A stretch of 64,000 nt of DNA from Streptomyces smaragdinus (GCF_009604385.1 NZ_WEGJ01000005.1:124001-188000), one strand, 5' to 3'. Positions 24,470 through 33,524 are shown, counted from the first letter of the stretch. The notes: generated by a model from the letters alone, not told the origin. Numbers and translations: made by a program.

Positions 24470-25074
24470 CAGCGGACCAGGAGTTGGGTGAGGATCAGCT
24501 CCGACTCGTGGGTCTCCACCTCAAAGAGGCCCGTGCGGTCGACGGTGAACGACAGCGTCGTGGCCCGGCCGGCGGCGAGGGCGGTGGACGCGTCGACGCC
24601 GTGGACGTGGAGCTCGTCGGCGCGGTCGGTGGTGACGACGAGGGCGACGCGGTCACCCCGGTCGAGCTCGATCCGGCCGGGGGGCGGGGTGACCTTTCCG
24701 CCGGCGACGGTGATGCGCACGGTCTTGTCGGGGAGGCCGTCGTCGGGGGTGTCCTGGGCGCCGCTGCCGTTGCTGCCGTCGCCGTGGTCGTCGTCGTGCA
24801 GGTCGCTGCCCGACTCGTCCGGGGGCTGGGTCGCCGGGTCGACGGGGCCGGTCGCCGTGTCGTGGCTGGTGCCGGGCTTGTGGTGGGTGGTCGGACGGGA
24901 GCAGCCGGCCGCCGTCAGGGCCGCGGCGAGCACCAGGGCGAGGACGAGCGTACGGGTGCGGCGGGCGGTGGCGCGGCGTCCGTGGGTCCGGGGCGTGGAG
25001 GCGTCGCGGGCGGAGGCGTGGTGCGTGGAGGCGCGGTGTGTGGGGGTGAGGTGTGTGGGGGTGCGGTGCGTCAT
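24469..25074 (-). CDS. Cupredoxin-like lipoprotein
   Basis: The product has 201 residues. An unusual 40-residue leader rich in His/Thr/Arg (TPTHL/TPTHR repeats encoded by a 15-base tandem repeat at 25035-25063) precedes a hydrophobic core and lipobox LTAAGC. An acidic linker (DLHDDDHGDGSNG) follows. The C-terminal ~85 residues (VRITVAGGKVTPPPGRIELDRGDRV, DELHVHGVD, TGLFEVETHES) resemble a cupredoxin-type beta sandwich with several His. Metal binding is plausible, unproven. It overlaps both neighbours (ATGA and TGATG). Confidence 0.75.
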   Translation of the reverse strand: MTHRTPTHLTPTHRASTHHASARDASTPRTHGRRATARRTRTLVLALVLAAALTAAGCSRPTTHHKPGTSHDTATGPVDPATQPPDESGSDLHDDDHGDGSNGSGAQDTPDDGLPDKTVRITVAGGKVTPPPGRIELDRGDRVALVVTTDRADELHVHGVDASTALAAGRATTLSFTVDRTGLFEVETHESELILTQLLVR

Positions 25075-27227
25075 GCGGTGGCAGCCTTCGGGTCAGGGTC
25101 AGGGTCGGGGCCGGGGTCGGTCGGGCCGTCGTCGGTGGCCGGTGCGGTCGCGGCCGGGACGGGCTGCTCCGTCCCGGCGTCCGGGTTCACGCCCTGGTCC
25201 GGGTCCACGTCCGGGTCCGGCGCCGCGTCCGCGTGCAGCGGCTGGCGGGCCGCCGCGACCACCGCCCAGAGCACCCAGACGATGCCCACGAGCGTGCGCA
25301 GCCACGCCGGGCCGAGCGGTGTCCACGGGATCAGCACGACCGTCTTGTCGAAGGCGTCGAGCAGGGTGAGCACGCCGAGCCCGACGGTCACCCAGCCGAA
25401 CACCGTCCGCTGCTCCCGCAGCCGCCACCCCGTCACACCCCACCACAGCCCGAGCAGCAGCAGCGCCACCGGAGGGATCGCCGTATGCGCGTACGAGCTC
25501 GCCGACCCGATCACGTCCAGCACCAGCCCCGCCAGCCCCACTCCCGCGGCGGCCGTCCCCCACCGGTCCCGGCGCAGGGTGCGCCACCACAGCATGCCGC
25601 CCACCAGCGCCAGCACCGCCGCCACCGCGAGCGCGATCTGCGTCTCGACCCGCTCGACGCCCCGCGCCCCGTACCAGTCGCACCCGGCAGGCAGCTTGCG
25701 CGCCTTGACGTCGTACTCCGCGCACACCAGCAGCTGCGCCAGCTTCACCGGCTCGCCGACGATCCGGTCGCTCCCGCCCGAGACCTCGCCGGGCGAGGAG
25801 CCGCACGACGGCAGGGTCGGCGGGTTGCTCGGCCCCGAGAGGTCCGACCAGCAGTTCCCCTCGCCCTGCCCGTCCCACCACACGGACGTCTTGTTCGGCC
25901 GCGAGTTGCCCTGCCGGTCCACCCCGAGGTGGTTGCCGATGTAGCGGTTGTGGTGCGAGGTGTCCCACTGCTTGCCGACGCTGTTCTCGCCGCGGATGAA
26001 CGCCGGCACCGAGTGCAGCACGAACGCCGTGCGCTGCTGCCCGTAGATCCAGTTGTCCTCGAACAGGTTGTAGTTCCCGCCGGCCGTGATGACGCCCGAC
26101 CCGACCGGCACCGAGATCTGCGGGCACACCACGCCCTTCTCGTAGCCGCGTTCGGCCGGCGGCTTGGCGCAGGTGCCGTCCCGGACGTACCGATAGTAGT
26201 CCAGGTTGTTGTCGTGGATCAGATTGCGTTCGAACTTCGCGTGGTCCTGCGGCAGTCCGGGATGCCCGGGGAAGGCGCTGTCCATCGTGGCGCCGGCCAT
26301 GTTGTGGTCGAACTCGTTGTCGTGCGCCCAGACCGAGTTACCGGCGGTGCCCGAGTAGCCGACCATGTTGTGGTGGCTGCGGCAGCCCGTGATCTCCATC
26401 GAGTAGCGCTCGACGTCGTAGCCCCGGCCGCTGTTCACGTCGGACGCGCTGCCCGGGTAGATGCCCGAGTCGCCGTTGCCGTACGACTCGCAGTCCTTGT
26501 ACAGCCCGTGGTCGCTGGCGAACGTCAGGAAGCCGTACTCGTCGTTCCACCGGGTCAGCACGTCGTCGATGACGAACCCGTCGCCGGCCAGGATGTAGAG
26601 GGAGTTGAACGTGGACCGCTGCGCGGTGAAGTTCCGGAAGTAGATCCCGTCCGAGCCGTCCGCCCGGATCACGTTCAGCTTGGTGTACTGCCCGTCGATG
26701 ATGACGTCGCCGCGGCTCGCGCCCGTCCCCTCGATCTGCAGGTCCTTCTTGCCGAGGATCGCGATCAGGTTCTGGTTCGCGGGGCACTGCTTCTGCTGCT
26801 CGTACGACAGGATCTGGTACCCGAACGACGAGTCCGGCGCCTTCAGCTCCGCGCACTCCCCGCCGGGTTCGTGCTGGGTGGGCTCCTCCTGATAGAGCCC
26901 CGGCAGGATCGCGATGTTCGTGCCCGCCTCGTCGACGGCGTCCACGGCCTCCTGCACATGCCGGAACCCGTCGTCCTGGCACCGCTCGAAGAGCCGCAGA
27001 TTCCGCTCCCGCAGCTCCGCCGGGAACCCGGCCACCCGCCGCTCGAAGTCGGCCCGGTCCGACTTGCACACCAGCAGATCGGGCTCCCCGTCCCGGTACT
27101 CGGGCACGCTCCCCGACCCGTCGGGAAACCCGACCGGCCGCTCCTCGTGCGCCGCCGCGGGCGCGGCTCCGGCGAGCACAACCACACACGCCGCCAGGGC
27201 TGTCAGGGCCTTACGGATCCTCGGCAT
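25071..27227 (-). CDS. Secreted/membrane right-handed beta-helix protein
   Basis: The product is 718 residues from ATG 27227. A signal peptide (MPRIRKALTALAACVVVLAG) is followed by a parallel beta-helix of the NosD/carbohydrate-active type, residues about 75-470. Repeats are visible as short Asn/Gly-rich rungs (SYGNGDSGIYPGS, HHNMVGYSGTAGNSVWAHDN, NYNLFEDNWIYG). Several Cys suggest disulfides. Four or five membrane helices occupy about 530-660 and a PDPDVDPD tail ends the protein. It is the first gene of the three-gene operon. It may bind polysaccharide or assist metal insertion; neither is shown. Confidence 0.82.
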   Translation of the reverse strand: MPRIRKALTALAACVVVLAGAAPAAAHEERPVGFPDGSGSVPEYRDGEPDLLVCKSDRADFERRVAGFPAELRERNLRLFERCQDDGFRHVQEAVDAVDEAGTNIAILPGLYQEEPTQHEPGGECAELKAPDSSFGYQILSYEQQKQCPANQNLIAILGKKDLQIEGTGASRGDVIIDGQYTKLNVIRADGSDGIYFRNFTAQRSTFNSLYILAGDGFVIDDVLTRWNDEYGFLTFASDHGLYKDCESYGNGDSGIYPGSASDVNSGRGYDVERYSMEITGCRSHHNMVGYSGTAGNSVWAHDNEFDHNMAGATMDSAFPGHPGLPQDHAKFERNLIHDNNLDYYRYVRDGTCAKPPAERGYEKGVVCPQISVPVGSGVITAGGNYNLFEDNWIYGQQRTAFVLHSVPAFIRGENSVGKQWDTSHHNRYIGNHLGVDRQGNSRPNKTSVWWDGQGEGNCWSDLSGPSNPPTLPSCGSSPGEVSGGSDRIVGEPVKLAQLLVCAEYDVKARKLPAGCDWYGARGVERVETQIALAVAAVLALVGGMLWWRTLRRDRWGTAAAGVGLAGLVLDVIGSASSYAHTAIPPVALLLLGLWWGVTGWRLREQRTVFGWVTVGLGVLTLLDAFDKTVVLIPWTPLGPAWLRTLVGIVWVLWAVVAAARQPLHADAAPDPDVDPDQGVNPDAGTEQPVPAATAPATDDGPTDPGPDPDPDPKAATA

Positions 27228-27380
27228 GGCGGCAGAGTAGAGCAATGTTCACGTTTCCGGGACCCCGTCGGCAGCACGGAAAGCGGACGGTGGGAACCCG
27301 GCTCCGCGCGGCTGGTCGCCGGTGTCGCGGACACCGGTAGGCTGCGGCTCCGTTTCGTCGAAAACATGGAGGTGGGGGGC

Positions 27381-28004
27381 ATGACTCAGGAGGAATCGAC
27401 CGTATTGGTCCAGTCGGCGCCGCGGCCGGCCATGGTGCCGGTCGTCGGTGCCGCGTGCTGGACCGTCGCCCTGCTCGGCGCGAGCGCGGCGGCACAGCTG
27501 CTGATCCTGCAGACCAACATCACGGTGTGGGCCGACGAGCTCGACGCCACCGCCGCCCGGAGTCAGTGGGAGGACACCGACCTGCTCCAGGGGCTGGCGA
27601 TCGTCTTCACCGCGTCGGCGTTCCTCGTGTGGTTCAGCCGCTGCTACACCAACGCCGAGCATCTGAGCCCCGGGAGCCAGCGGATGCGGCCGGGCTGGAT
27701 CTATCTGAGCTGGCTGATCCCGTTCCTCAACTGGTGGCTGCCCAAGCGGATGGCCGATGACATCTGGCGGGCCTCCGCGGCGGGGCCGCGCATACTGCTC
27801 ACCACCTGGTGGGCGACGTGGGTCGGATCCAGCGTGGCCGCGACCGCCGGAAGCGTGCTGGCCCTGGACGCGACCGGGGCCGCGGAGCTGCGCCCGGCCC
27901 TGGCGGCGTATCTGGCGGACGACGTCCTGACCCTCGCCGCGGCGGCGTTCGGCATCGCCGCCGTCCTGCGGCTGACCGCAGCCCAGCGACGCGCCTTCGC
28001 CTGA
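27381..28004 (+). CDS. DUF4328 membrane protein
   Basis: A 207-residue protein with four membrane helices. ATG 27381 is chosen because GGAGGT lies 7 bases upstream; an ATG at 27366 overlaps that site. Family features of DUF4328 are visible: FLVWFSRCYTNAEHLSPGSQRMRPGW, then YLSWLIPFLNWWLPKRMADDIWRAS. The function is unknown. It is divergent from the beta-helix operon, with about 150 bases between. Confidence 0.85.
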   Translation: MTQEESTVLVQSAPRPAMVPVVGAACWTVALLGASAAAQLLILQTNITVWADELDATAARSQWEDTDLLQGLAIVFTASAFLVWFSRCYTNAEHLSPGSQRMRPGWIYLSWLIPFLNWWLPKRMADDIWRASAAGPRILLTTWWATWVGSSVAATAGSVLALDATGAAELRPALAAYLADDVLTLAAAAFGIAAVLRLTAAQRRAFA

Positions 28005-28007
28005 GCC

Positions 28008-28036
28008 GGGTGGGACGGCCCGGGGCCGTCCCACCC
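28008..28036. terminator. Bidirectional hairpin terminator
   Basis: Thirteen-base perfect arms starting GGGTGGGACGGCC with a 3-base loop lie between the convergent DUF4328 (stop 28004) and M4 protease (stop 28054) genes. Confidence 0.75.
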
Positions 28037-28053
28037 CCACGCTCCGTACGTGA

Positions 28054-29610
28054 TCAGTGGACGTTGACCGCCGCCCACCCGCGGTCGACCGCCTGCTGCT
28101 GGGCGCTGCCGTCACCGAACAGGTCGGCGGCGGCCTGCAGCGTGGCGATCCGGGCGTCCGCGTAGTCCGTGCGCTTGGTCATGTAGACGGTCAGCGCCCG
28201 GTACCAGATCTGCTCGGCCGCGGCCCGGCCGATCCCGCTCACCGGCTGCCCGTCGAACGTCGGGCTGTCGTACGTCACGCCGTTGATCGTCTTCTGTCCG
28301 CTGCCCTCGGAGAGCAGGTAGAAGAAGTGGTTGGCCACACCCGACGAGTAGTGCACGTTCAGCTTGCCGAGCTTGACCGACCAGTAGTCCGCCGACACCC
28401 CGTCCTTCGACGGCTCGTCCATGAAGCGCAGCGGCGTGCCGTCGCCGAAGAGGTCGACCTCCTCACCGATCAGATAGTCGCCGGTGTCCTCGGAGTTGTC
28501 CGCGGAGAACTCCACCGCGGTGCCGAAGATGTCGGAGGTCGCCTCGTTGAGCCCGCCGGACTCCTTCGAGTAGATGAGCCCCGCGGTGGCCGCGGTGACA
28601 CCGTGCGACATCTCGTGCCCGGCGACGTCCAGCGCGGTCAGCGGGTGGGTGTTCTCGATGCCGTCGCCGTACGTCATGCAGAAGCAGGAGTCCTGCCAGA
28701 AGGCGTTGACGTAGTTGTCGCCGTAGTGGACCCGCGAGTACGCGGCCTGCCCGTCGTCCGCGATGCCGTTGCGGCCATGGGTGTTCAGGTAGTAGTCCCA
28801 GGTCGCGGCGGCGCCGTAGTGGGCGTCGACCGCGGCTGTCTGCGGGTTGGTCCCGGTGCCGTCGCCCCAGGTGTCGTCGGCGTCGGTGAAGGCCGTGCCC
28901 TGGCCCTTGGTGGCGTGGTTCAGGTCGTACGTGGTGTGCCCGCCGCGTCCGGCGTCGGTCAGTACGAAGCCGCCGTCGACCGCGGTCGTGCCCAGGGCCA
29001 CCGTGCCGGCGTACATCGAGTTGCCGGTGCCCTCCGACCGGACCGCCTCGTACGAGTACAGCTCCTTGCCGTTACGGGCGTCGGTGATCGTGTGCAGCTC
29101 GCTCGGGGTGCCGTCGGCCTGGGTGCCGCGGGTGACGGTCTCCCACGCCAGCACCGGCTTGTCGGCACCCGCCCAGACCACCTTGCGGGAGTCGCCGCCC
29201 GGGGTCACGCTCGCCTTCGTGTCGACGGCCGGGCTGCCCCTGAGCTTCTTCGTGACGCCGAGCGCCCTGCCGTCCTTGCCGGTGTGGACGACCAGGTCGC
29301 CGCCGAGCACGGGCAGTCCAGCGTACGTGCGCTCGTAGCGGGTGTGGACGGTGCCGTCCCGGTCCTTCAGCACGTCGCGTACGACGAGCTGTTCCGACGC
29401 GCCGAGCTTCAGCGCCTTGGCCGTGGCGGCCTTTCCGGCGTCGGCGGACTTGATGAGTGCGGTGCGCTCGCCCGGCGAGAGCTTCGCCGGCAGCGCGCCC
29501 GGATCGGGCTGCGCCGGGGCCGCGCCCGCGGGGCCGCCGAGGGCGGTGAGTCCGGTGGCGAGCAGGGTCGCTGTCGCCAGGGCTACCGCCGTACGGGGTG
29601 GGATACGCAC
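28054..29610 (-). CDS. Secreted M4 (thermolysin-family) metalloprotease, short form
   Basis: The product is 518 residues from GTG 29610 behind AAGGAG. It has a signal peptide, then an FTP/PepSY-type propeptide (about 40-190: LVVRDVLKDRDGTVHTRYERTYAGLPVLGGDLVV). The catalytic domain has zinc motif HEMSH at 332-336, third ligand in ESGGLNEATSDIF, and the N-terminal HYGAAATWDYYLN. A Cys pair in QDSCFCMTYGDG is typical of the Streptomyces branch. It ends right after the catalytic domain. The extracellular enzyme would be made as a zymogen and activated by autoprocessing. It is a close paralogue of the next gene. Confidence 0.94.
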   Translation of the reverse strand: MRIPPRTAVALATATLLATGLTALGGPAGAAPAQPDPGALPAKLSPGERTALIKSADAGKAATAKALKLGASEQLVVRDVLKDRDGTVHTRYERTYAGLPVLGGDLVVHTGKDGRALGVTKKLRGSPAVDTKASVTPGGDSRKVVWAGADKPVLAWETVTRGTQADGTPSELHTITDARNGKELYSYEAVRSEGTGNSMYAGTVALGTTAVDGGFVLTDAGRGGHTTYDLNHATKGQGTAFTDADDTWGDGTGTNPQTAAVDAHYGAAATWDYYLNTHGRNGIADDGQAAYSRVHYGDNYVNAFWQDSCFCMTYGDGIENTHPLTALDVAGHEMSHGVTAATAGLIYSKESGGLNEATSDIFGTAVEFSADNSEDTGDYLIGEEVDLFGDGTPLRFMDEPSKDGVSADYWSVKLGKLNVHYSSGVANHFFYLLSEGSGQKTINGVTYDSPTFDGQPVSGIGRAAAEQIWYRALTVYMTKRTDYADARIATLQAAADLFGDGSAQQQAVDRGWAAVNVH

Positions 29611-29719
29611 GCTGGAACTCCTTTGCTGCGGATGCTGCGAACAGATGTGCGCGGGGGGCAACGGAGGAGCCTGCCATGTCACGGCGCCGCGGAACAGGGG
29701 GCGAGCGGGGAAAACGCGA

Positions 29720-29755
29720 ACCGGCGCCGCCCCCTGGGGGAAGGACGGCGCCGGT
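29720..29755 (-). terminator. Hairpin between the two M4 genes
   Basis: ACCGGCGCC and its complement flank an inner CCCC/GGGG stem, 33 bases after the stop of the upstream (long) protease gene. This gives a two-tier hairpin likely to end its transcript. Confidence 0.6.
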
Positions 29756-29788
29756 GGTGAGCGGTGTGTCCGTAACGCCCGGCCGCTG

Positions 29789-32413
29789 CTAGAAGGTGAG
29801 CTTCCAGCTGTTGATGTAGCCGGTGTCGAGCGAGGCCACGTCCTGGACGCGCAGCTTCCAGACGCCGGCCGCGGTCTCACTGGAGGCGTTGACCGTGTAC
29901 TGGGCGATCACGTCGTCGGCGGAGCCGTCGCCGGAGTTCTTCAGCCGGTAGGCGGTGCCGTCGGGGGCGATCAGGTCGATGACGAGGTCACCGCGGTAGG
30001 TGTGGACGATGTTGACGTCGACCAGCAGGGCGGACGGCGCGCTGCCCGTCACGTCCACCGTGATCGGCGACTCGACCTGGCCCCGGTCGGGGATGTTGTA
30101 GTCGGCGGTGTTCTCGAACACCCGCGGCGTGGGGCCGCCGCCACCCGCCGACCACTTCCAGCTGTCGATGTAGCCGATGTCACCGCCGGCCACGTCCTGG
30201 ACGCGCAGCTTCCAGGTGCCGGTCGCGACCTCGCTGGAGGCGTTGACGGTGTAGGTGGCGATCACGTTGTCGGCGGAGCCGTCGCCGGAGTTCTTCAGCC
30301 GGTAGGCGGTGCCGTCGGGGGCGACCAGGTCGACGACGAGGTCACCGCGGTAGGTGTGGATGATGTTCACGCTGACCTGGAGGTTGGCCGGCGCGTTGCC
30401 CGCCATGGTGACGGCGATCGGGGACTCCACCGTGGAGTAGTCGCTGATCGCGTAGTCGGTGGTGTTCTCGAACTCCGTCTGGGTGCCGTCACCGACGGTC
30501 CAGGCGAAGGACGCCGTGCCCGAGCTGTTCGCGGTGTCGCGCACCGTGACGGTCACGTTGGACGAACCGAGGGTGGTCGGCGTACCGGAGATCAGACCGG
30601 TGGAGGCGTTGATCGACAGGCCGGCCGGCAGACCGGTCGCGGCGTAGGTCAGCGCGCCCGGGTTGGTGGACGTGGCCTGGATCTGCAGGGTGTCCGGCTG
30701 GTTCTGGACGGAGGACTGGGCACCGGGGTTGGTGACCGTGACACCGTCGACGATCCGGGCGCCGACACCGATGCCGGCCCAGGCGTTGGCGACGTTGTTG
30801 TACGTCACGCTGCCCTGGCCGAAGAGCTCGGCGGCGGCGGCGAGCGTGCCCGTACGGGCTGCGGCGTAGTTGGTGTTCGAGGTGAACTTGGTGGTCAGCG
30901 CGCGGAACCAGACCTTCTCGGCGTTGGCCCGGCCGATACCGGTGACCGGCAGACCGTCCGCGGTGGGGCTGTTGTACGAGACGCCGTTGACCACCTTGGC
31001 GCCGGAGCCCTCGGAGGCCAGGTAGAACCAGTGGTTCGCCGGACCGGACGAGTAGTGCACGTCGATGCTGCCGATGCCGGAGTACCAGTTGTCCTTGGAC
31101 GCGCCGTCCCTGGACGGCTTGTCCATGTAGCGCAGCGGGGTGCCGTCGCCGTTGATGTCGATCTCTTCGCCGACGAGGTAGTCACCGACGTCGTTGGGGT
31201 TGTTCGCCGCGAATTCGACGCCCGCGGCGAAGATGTCGGAGGTCGCCTCGTTCAGACCGCCGGACTCACCGGAGTAGACGAGACCGGCGGTGGCCGCCGT
31301 GACACCGTGCGACATCTCGTGCGCGGCCACGTCGATGGACGTCAGCGGGTGGGTGTTGCCCGAGCCGTCGCCGTAGGTCATGCAGAAGCAGGAGTCCTGC
31401 CAGAAGGCGTTGACGTAGCCACTGCTGTAGTGGACGCGGGAGTACGCGCCGACGCCGTCACCGCGGATACCGGTACGGCCGTGCACGTTCTTGTAGTAGT
31501 CCCAGGTCAGCGCGGCGCCGTAGTGGGCGTCGGCGCCGGCGGTCTCCAGGTTGGTGGGCGTGCCGTCGCCCCACACGTCGTCCGGGCCGGAGAAGAGGGT
31601 GCCGGTTCCGGAGGTGCCGCGGTTGAGGTTGTACGTCTTGTGGTTGCCGCGGGTGGTGTCGGTCAGCGTGTACGTGCTGCCGGACGCCTGGGTGCCCAGG
31701 GTGACGGAGCCGGAGTACATCGTGTTGCCGGTGCCGTTCTCGACGCCCTGGTAGCGGAACAGCTCCTTGCCGCCGGCCGCGTCGGTGATCACGTGCAGCT
31801 CGTTGGGGGTGCCGTCCTTCTGCAGTCCGCCGACGACCGTCTCCCAGGCCAGCACGGGGGTGCCGGCCTCCGCCGCCCAGACGACCTTGCGGACGCTGTC
31901 GGCCGCGGTCTTGACGCTGCCCTCCTGACGGGACTCGGCGAGGGCGTATGCCTCGGCGCTGTCCGCGGACTCGGCGGCCGTCGTGGTGGCAGGCGCGATA
32001 TCCGACTTGTGCGCCATGGACACGCCCTTGAGCTTGCCGCCCTTGGCCTCCGACACGACCATGTCGCCGCCCAGCACGGGCAGACCCTTGTACGTGCGCT
32101 CGTAGCGGGTGTGCGTCGTGCCGTCGGCGTCCTGGACGATGTCACGGACGACGAGCTTCTCCTGGGCGCCGAGGCCGAGCTGCCGGGCCTTGTCGGCCTT
32201 GCCGGCGTCGGCGGCCTTGATCAGCTCCGTGCGCCTGGCGGGGGAGAGCTTCGCGGGAAGCGTTCCGGCGTCGGCCTTTTCCACGACCTTCGCCGGAGCC
32301 GGGGTCGCCTGCGGTGAGGGTGCCGCCGTCGCGGTGCCGAGCCCGGTCGCGGCGAGTGCTGCTGCCGCGAGCAGGGCCAGCGCCGCCGTCCGGCGTTGGG
32401 GGGTGCGCGTCAC
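29789..32413 (-). CDS. Secreted M4 metalloprotease with Ig-like and two P domains
   Basis: The product is 874 residues from GTG 32413 behind AAGGAG. The order is signal peptide (1-30), FTP/PepSY propeptide (to about 225), M4 catalytic domain with HEMSH 365-369 and GGLNEATSDIF, a putative Ig-like domain (about 545-645: GLPAGLSINASTGLISGTPTT), and two tandem proprotein-convertase P domains (about 648-755 and 767-874, each with HTYRGDLV and LKNSGDGSAD). The P domains probably aid folding or substrate binding. Gene duplication with the short form is evident; the extra C-terminal part is the main difference. Confidence 0.94.
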   Translation of the reverse strand: MTRTPQRRTAALALLAAAALAATGLGTATAAPSPQATPAPAKVVEKADAGTLPAKLSPARRTELIKAADAGKADKARQLGLGAQEKLVVRDIVQDADGTTHTRYERTYKGLPVLGGDMVVSEAKGGKLKGVSMAHKSDIAPATTTAAESADSAEAYALAESRQEGSVKTAADSVRKVVWAAEAGTPVLAWETVVGGLQKDGTPNELHVITDAAGGKELFRYQGVENGTGNTMYSGSVTLGTQASGSTYTLTDTTRGNHKTYNLNRGTSGTGTLFSGPDDVWGDGTPTNLETAGADAHYGAALTWDYYKNVHGRTGIRGDGVGAYSRVHYSSGYVNAFWQDSCFCMTYGDGSGNTHPLTSIDVAAHEMSHGVTAATAGLVYSGESGGLNEATSDIFAAGVEFAANNPNDVGDYLVGEEIDINGDGTPLRYMDKPSRDGASKDNWYSGIGSIDVHYSSGPANHWFYLASEGSGAKVVNGVSYNSPTADGLPVTGIGRANAEKVWFRALTTKFTSNTNYAAARTGTLAAAAELFGQGSVTYNNVANAWAGIGVGARIVDGVTVTNPGAQSSVQNQPDTLQIQATSTNPGALTYAATGLPAGLSINASTGLISGTPTTLGSSNVTVTVRDTANSSGTASFAWTVGDGTQTEFENTTDYAISDYSTVESPIAVTMAGNAPANLQVSVNIIHTYRGDLVVDLVAPDGTAYRLKNSGDGSADNVIATYTVNASSEVATGTWKLRVQDVAGGDIGYIDSWKWSAGGGGPTPRVFENTADYNIPDRGQVESPITVDVTGSAPSALLVDVNIVHTYRGDLVIDLIAPDGTAYRLKNSGDGSADDVIAQYTVNASSETAAGVWKLRVQDVASLDTGYINSWKLTF

Positions 32414-32562
32414 TCGGACTCCTTCTGCCGGGCCGCCGCGCCCTGTGGGGCGGGCGGCCTGCTACGGACCGAACGGCCGGTCGTGGCCGGTCGGGCAGAA
32501 CAAGCGGTGGTGCGGATTGCGGGGAAGCCCAACGGGCTGACGGAAGAATCCCACTACGACAC

Positions 32563-32577
32563 GTACATGTCATGTAC
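32563..32577. promoter_or_regulatory. Odd palindrome in the 367-base gap upstream of the long protease
   Basis: GTACATG-T-CATGTAC is a perfect 15-base palindrome 150 bases upstream of GTG 32413. The gap 32414-32780 holds no convincing gene. Short frames there are shadows. Confidence 0.35.
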
Positions 32578-32780
32578 CGATCCGTAGGTTGGCCGGATCT
32601 CGCGCGTCGTGCGTGAATGTGCGTTCGCGTACGAGAGATGCCAGGTCGGCGAAGGTGAAGCTGAGGCGCTCGGAACGGATCGTTCCTGCCCCGCGCGGGG
32701 CTCCGGGCCGGAAATCGACGGTGTGAGGGGTGGGTGTTGTGACGGGTGACAGAGATGACCCGCGTGCTCCGGCCGCCGTC

Positions 32781-33299
32781 CTAACGCTCGGGCACCCGCA
32801 TCTCGAACCAGGTGCACTTCCCGCGCGGCAGCAGATCCACGCCCCAGCGGTCCGCGAGCTTGTCGACCAGGAACAGTCCCCGCCCGCTGGTGTCCATCTC
32901 GCGTACGGGGAGCAGGCACGGCAGCCCCCGCGAGGGATCACGCACCTCGACCCGGATCCAGCCCCGGCGGCGCGCCATCCGCAATCCGAACGTCCGGGCG
33001 CCGGTGTGCCGGACGGCGTTGCCGACCAGCTCCGAGACCAATAACACCGCGAACTCGGTGAGCTGCGTGTTCAGCCCCCAGGCCCCCTGGGCCACGGACT
33101 GGGCGAGCCGGCGGGCGGTGGCGGCGGACTCGGGCCGCGACGGCAGCCGGACCTCGTCGACGGAGGGGTCGCCGCACAGCTCCAGCGCCCGGGCCGCCGC
33201 GTCGTCCGCGGCGCCGCCAGGCCGGCGCGGGCGCGTCACCGCTTGCGCCTGCCGCACTGGCTGCTGCGTTCCCTCCGGTCCCGCCATGCCCCCCATCAT
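32781..33299 (-). CDS. Anti-sigma-factor-like ATP-binding protein
   Basis: About 172 residues, with a HATPase_c fold of the RsbW/SpoIIAB kind: N box ELVGNAVRHTGA, then VRDPSRGLPCLLP and GRGLFLVDKLADRWG as the G2-type loop. Streptomyces encodes dozens of such stand-alone ATPases that act as anti-sigma or phospho-signalling proteins. The start is uncertain: ATGs at 33299, 33296 and 33287 are all possible and none has a good ribosome site. A longer frame to 33380 would put a 16-bp hairpin inside the gene and is rejected. The partner is unknown. Confidence 0.85.
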   Translation of the reverse strand: MMGGMAGPEGTQQPVRQAQAVTRPRRPGGAADDAAARALELCGDPSVDEVRLPSRPESAATARRLAQSVAQGAWGLNTQLTEFAVLLVSELVGNAVRHTGARTFGLRMARRRGWIRVEVRDPSRGLPCLLPVREMDTSGRGLFLVDKLADRWGVDLLPRGKCTWFEMRVPER

Positions 33300-33320
33300 G
33301 GCCGGGCGCGACGGATCGCG

Positions 33321-33357
33321 GAGGGGTTCCGGTCGATTCGGTCGACCGGAACCCCTC
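33321..33357 (-). terminator. 16-bp perfect hairpin with TTCGG loop
   Basis: GAGGGGTTCCGGTCGA at 33321-33336 pairs perfectly with 33342-33357. It lies 168 bases past the crotonase stop and 22 bases before the ATPase gene. It fits a terminator for the former or a 5' leader structure of the latter. Confidence 0.5.
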
Positions 33358-33468
33358 GTTCCGAACCCGGCTCCAGGCATATGCCAGAAGCATCTCTATG
33401 TCGGAGCAGGTGAGTTGACCTGCGCAAACACCGGGCTGTCCGGGGGTGGTGCGCGGTGGACGCGCGTC

Positions 33469-33501
33469 AACTCCTTAAGGTTCTCTTAAGGTTGCGTCAA
33501 G
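33469..33501. promoter_or_regulatory. Three consecutive 11-base direct repeats
   Basis: AACTCCTTAAG, GTTCTCTTAAG and GTTGCGTCAAG follow each other without a gap. Eleven-base direct units are the layout of PHO boxes and other OmpR-family operators in Streptomyces. The AT-rich CTTAAG core is unusual in this GC-rich DNA. It is 24 bases beyond the crotonase stop and about 170 upstream of the ATPase gene. Confidence 0.4.
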
Positions 33502-33524
33502 TCACCACCCGGACGGCCGTCCCT

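Noticed and set aside
29342..32317. 991-codon plus-strand frame over the proteases
   Set aside because: Its periodic Val/Asp/Gly text mirrors the repeats of the M4 proteins on the other strand.
33300..33380. Start of the anti-sigma-like ATPase at 33380
   Set aside because: It would place a perfect 16-bp hairpin inside the coding region and adds residues unlike the family.
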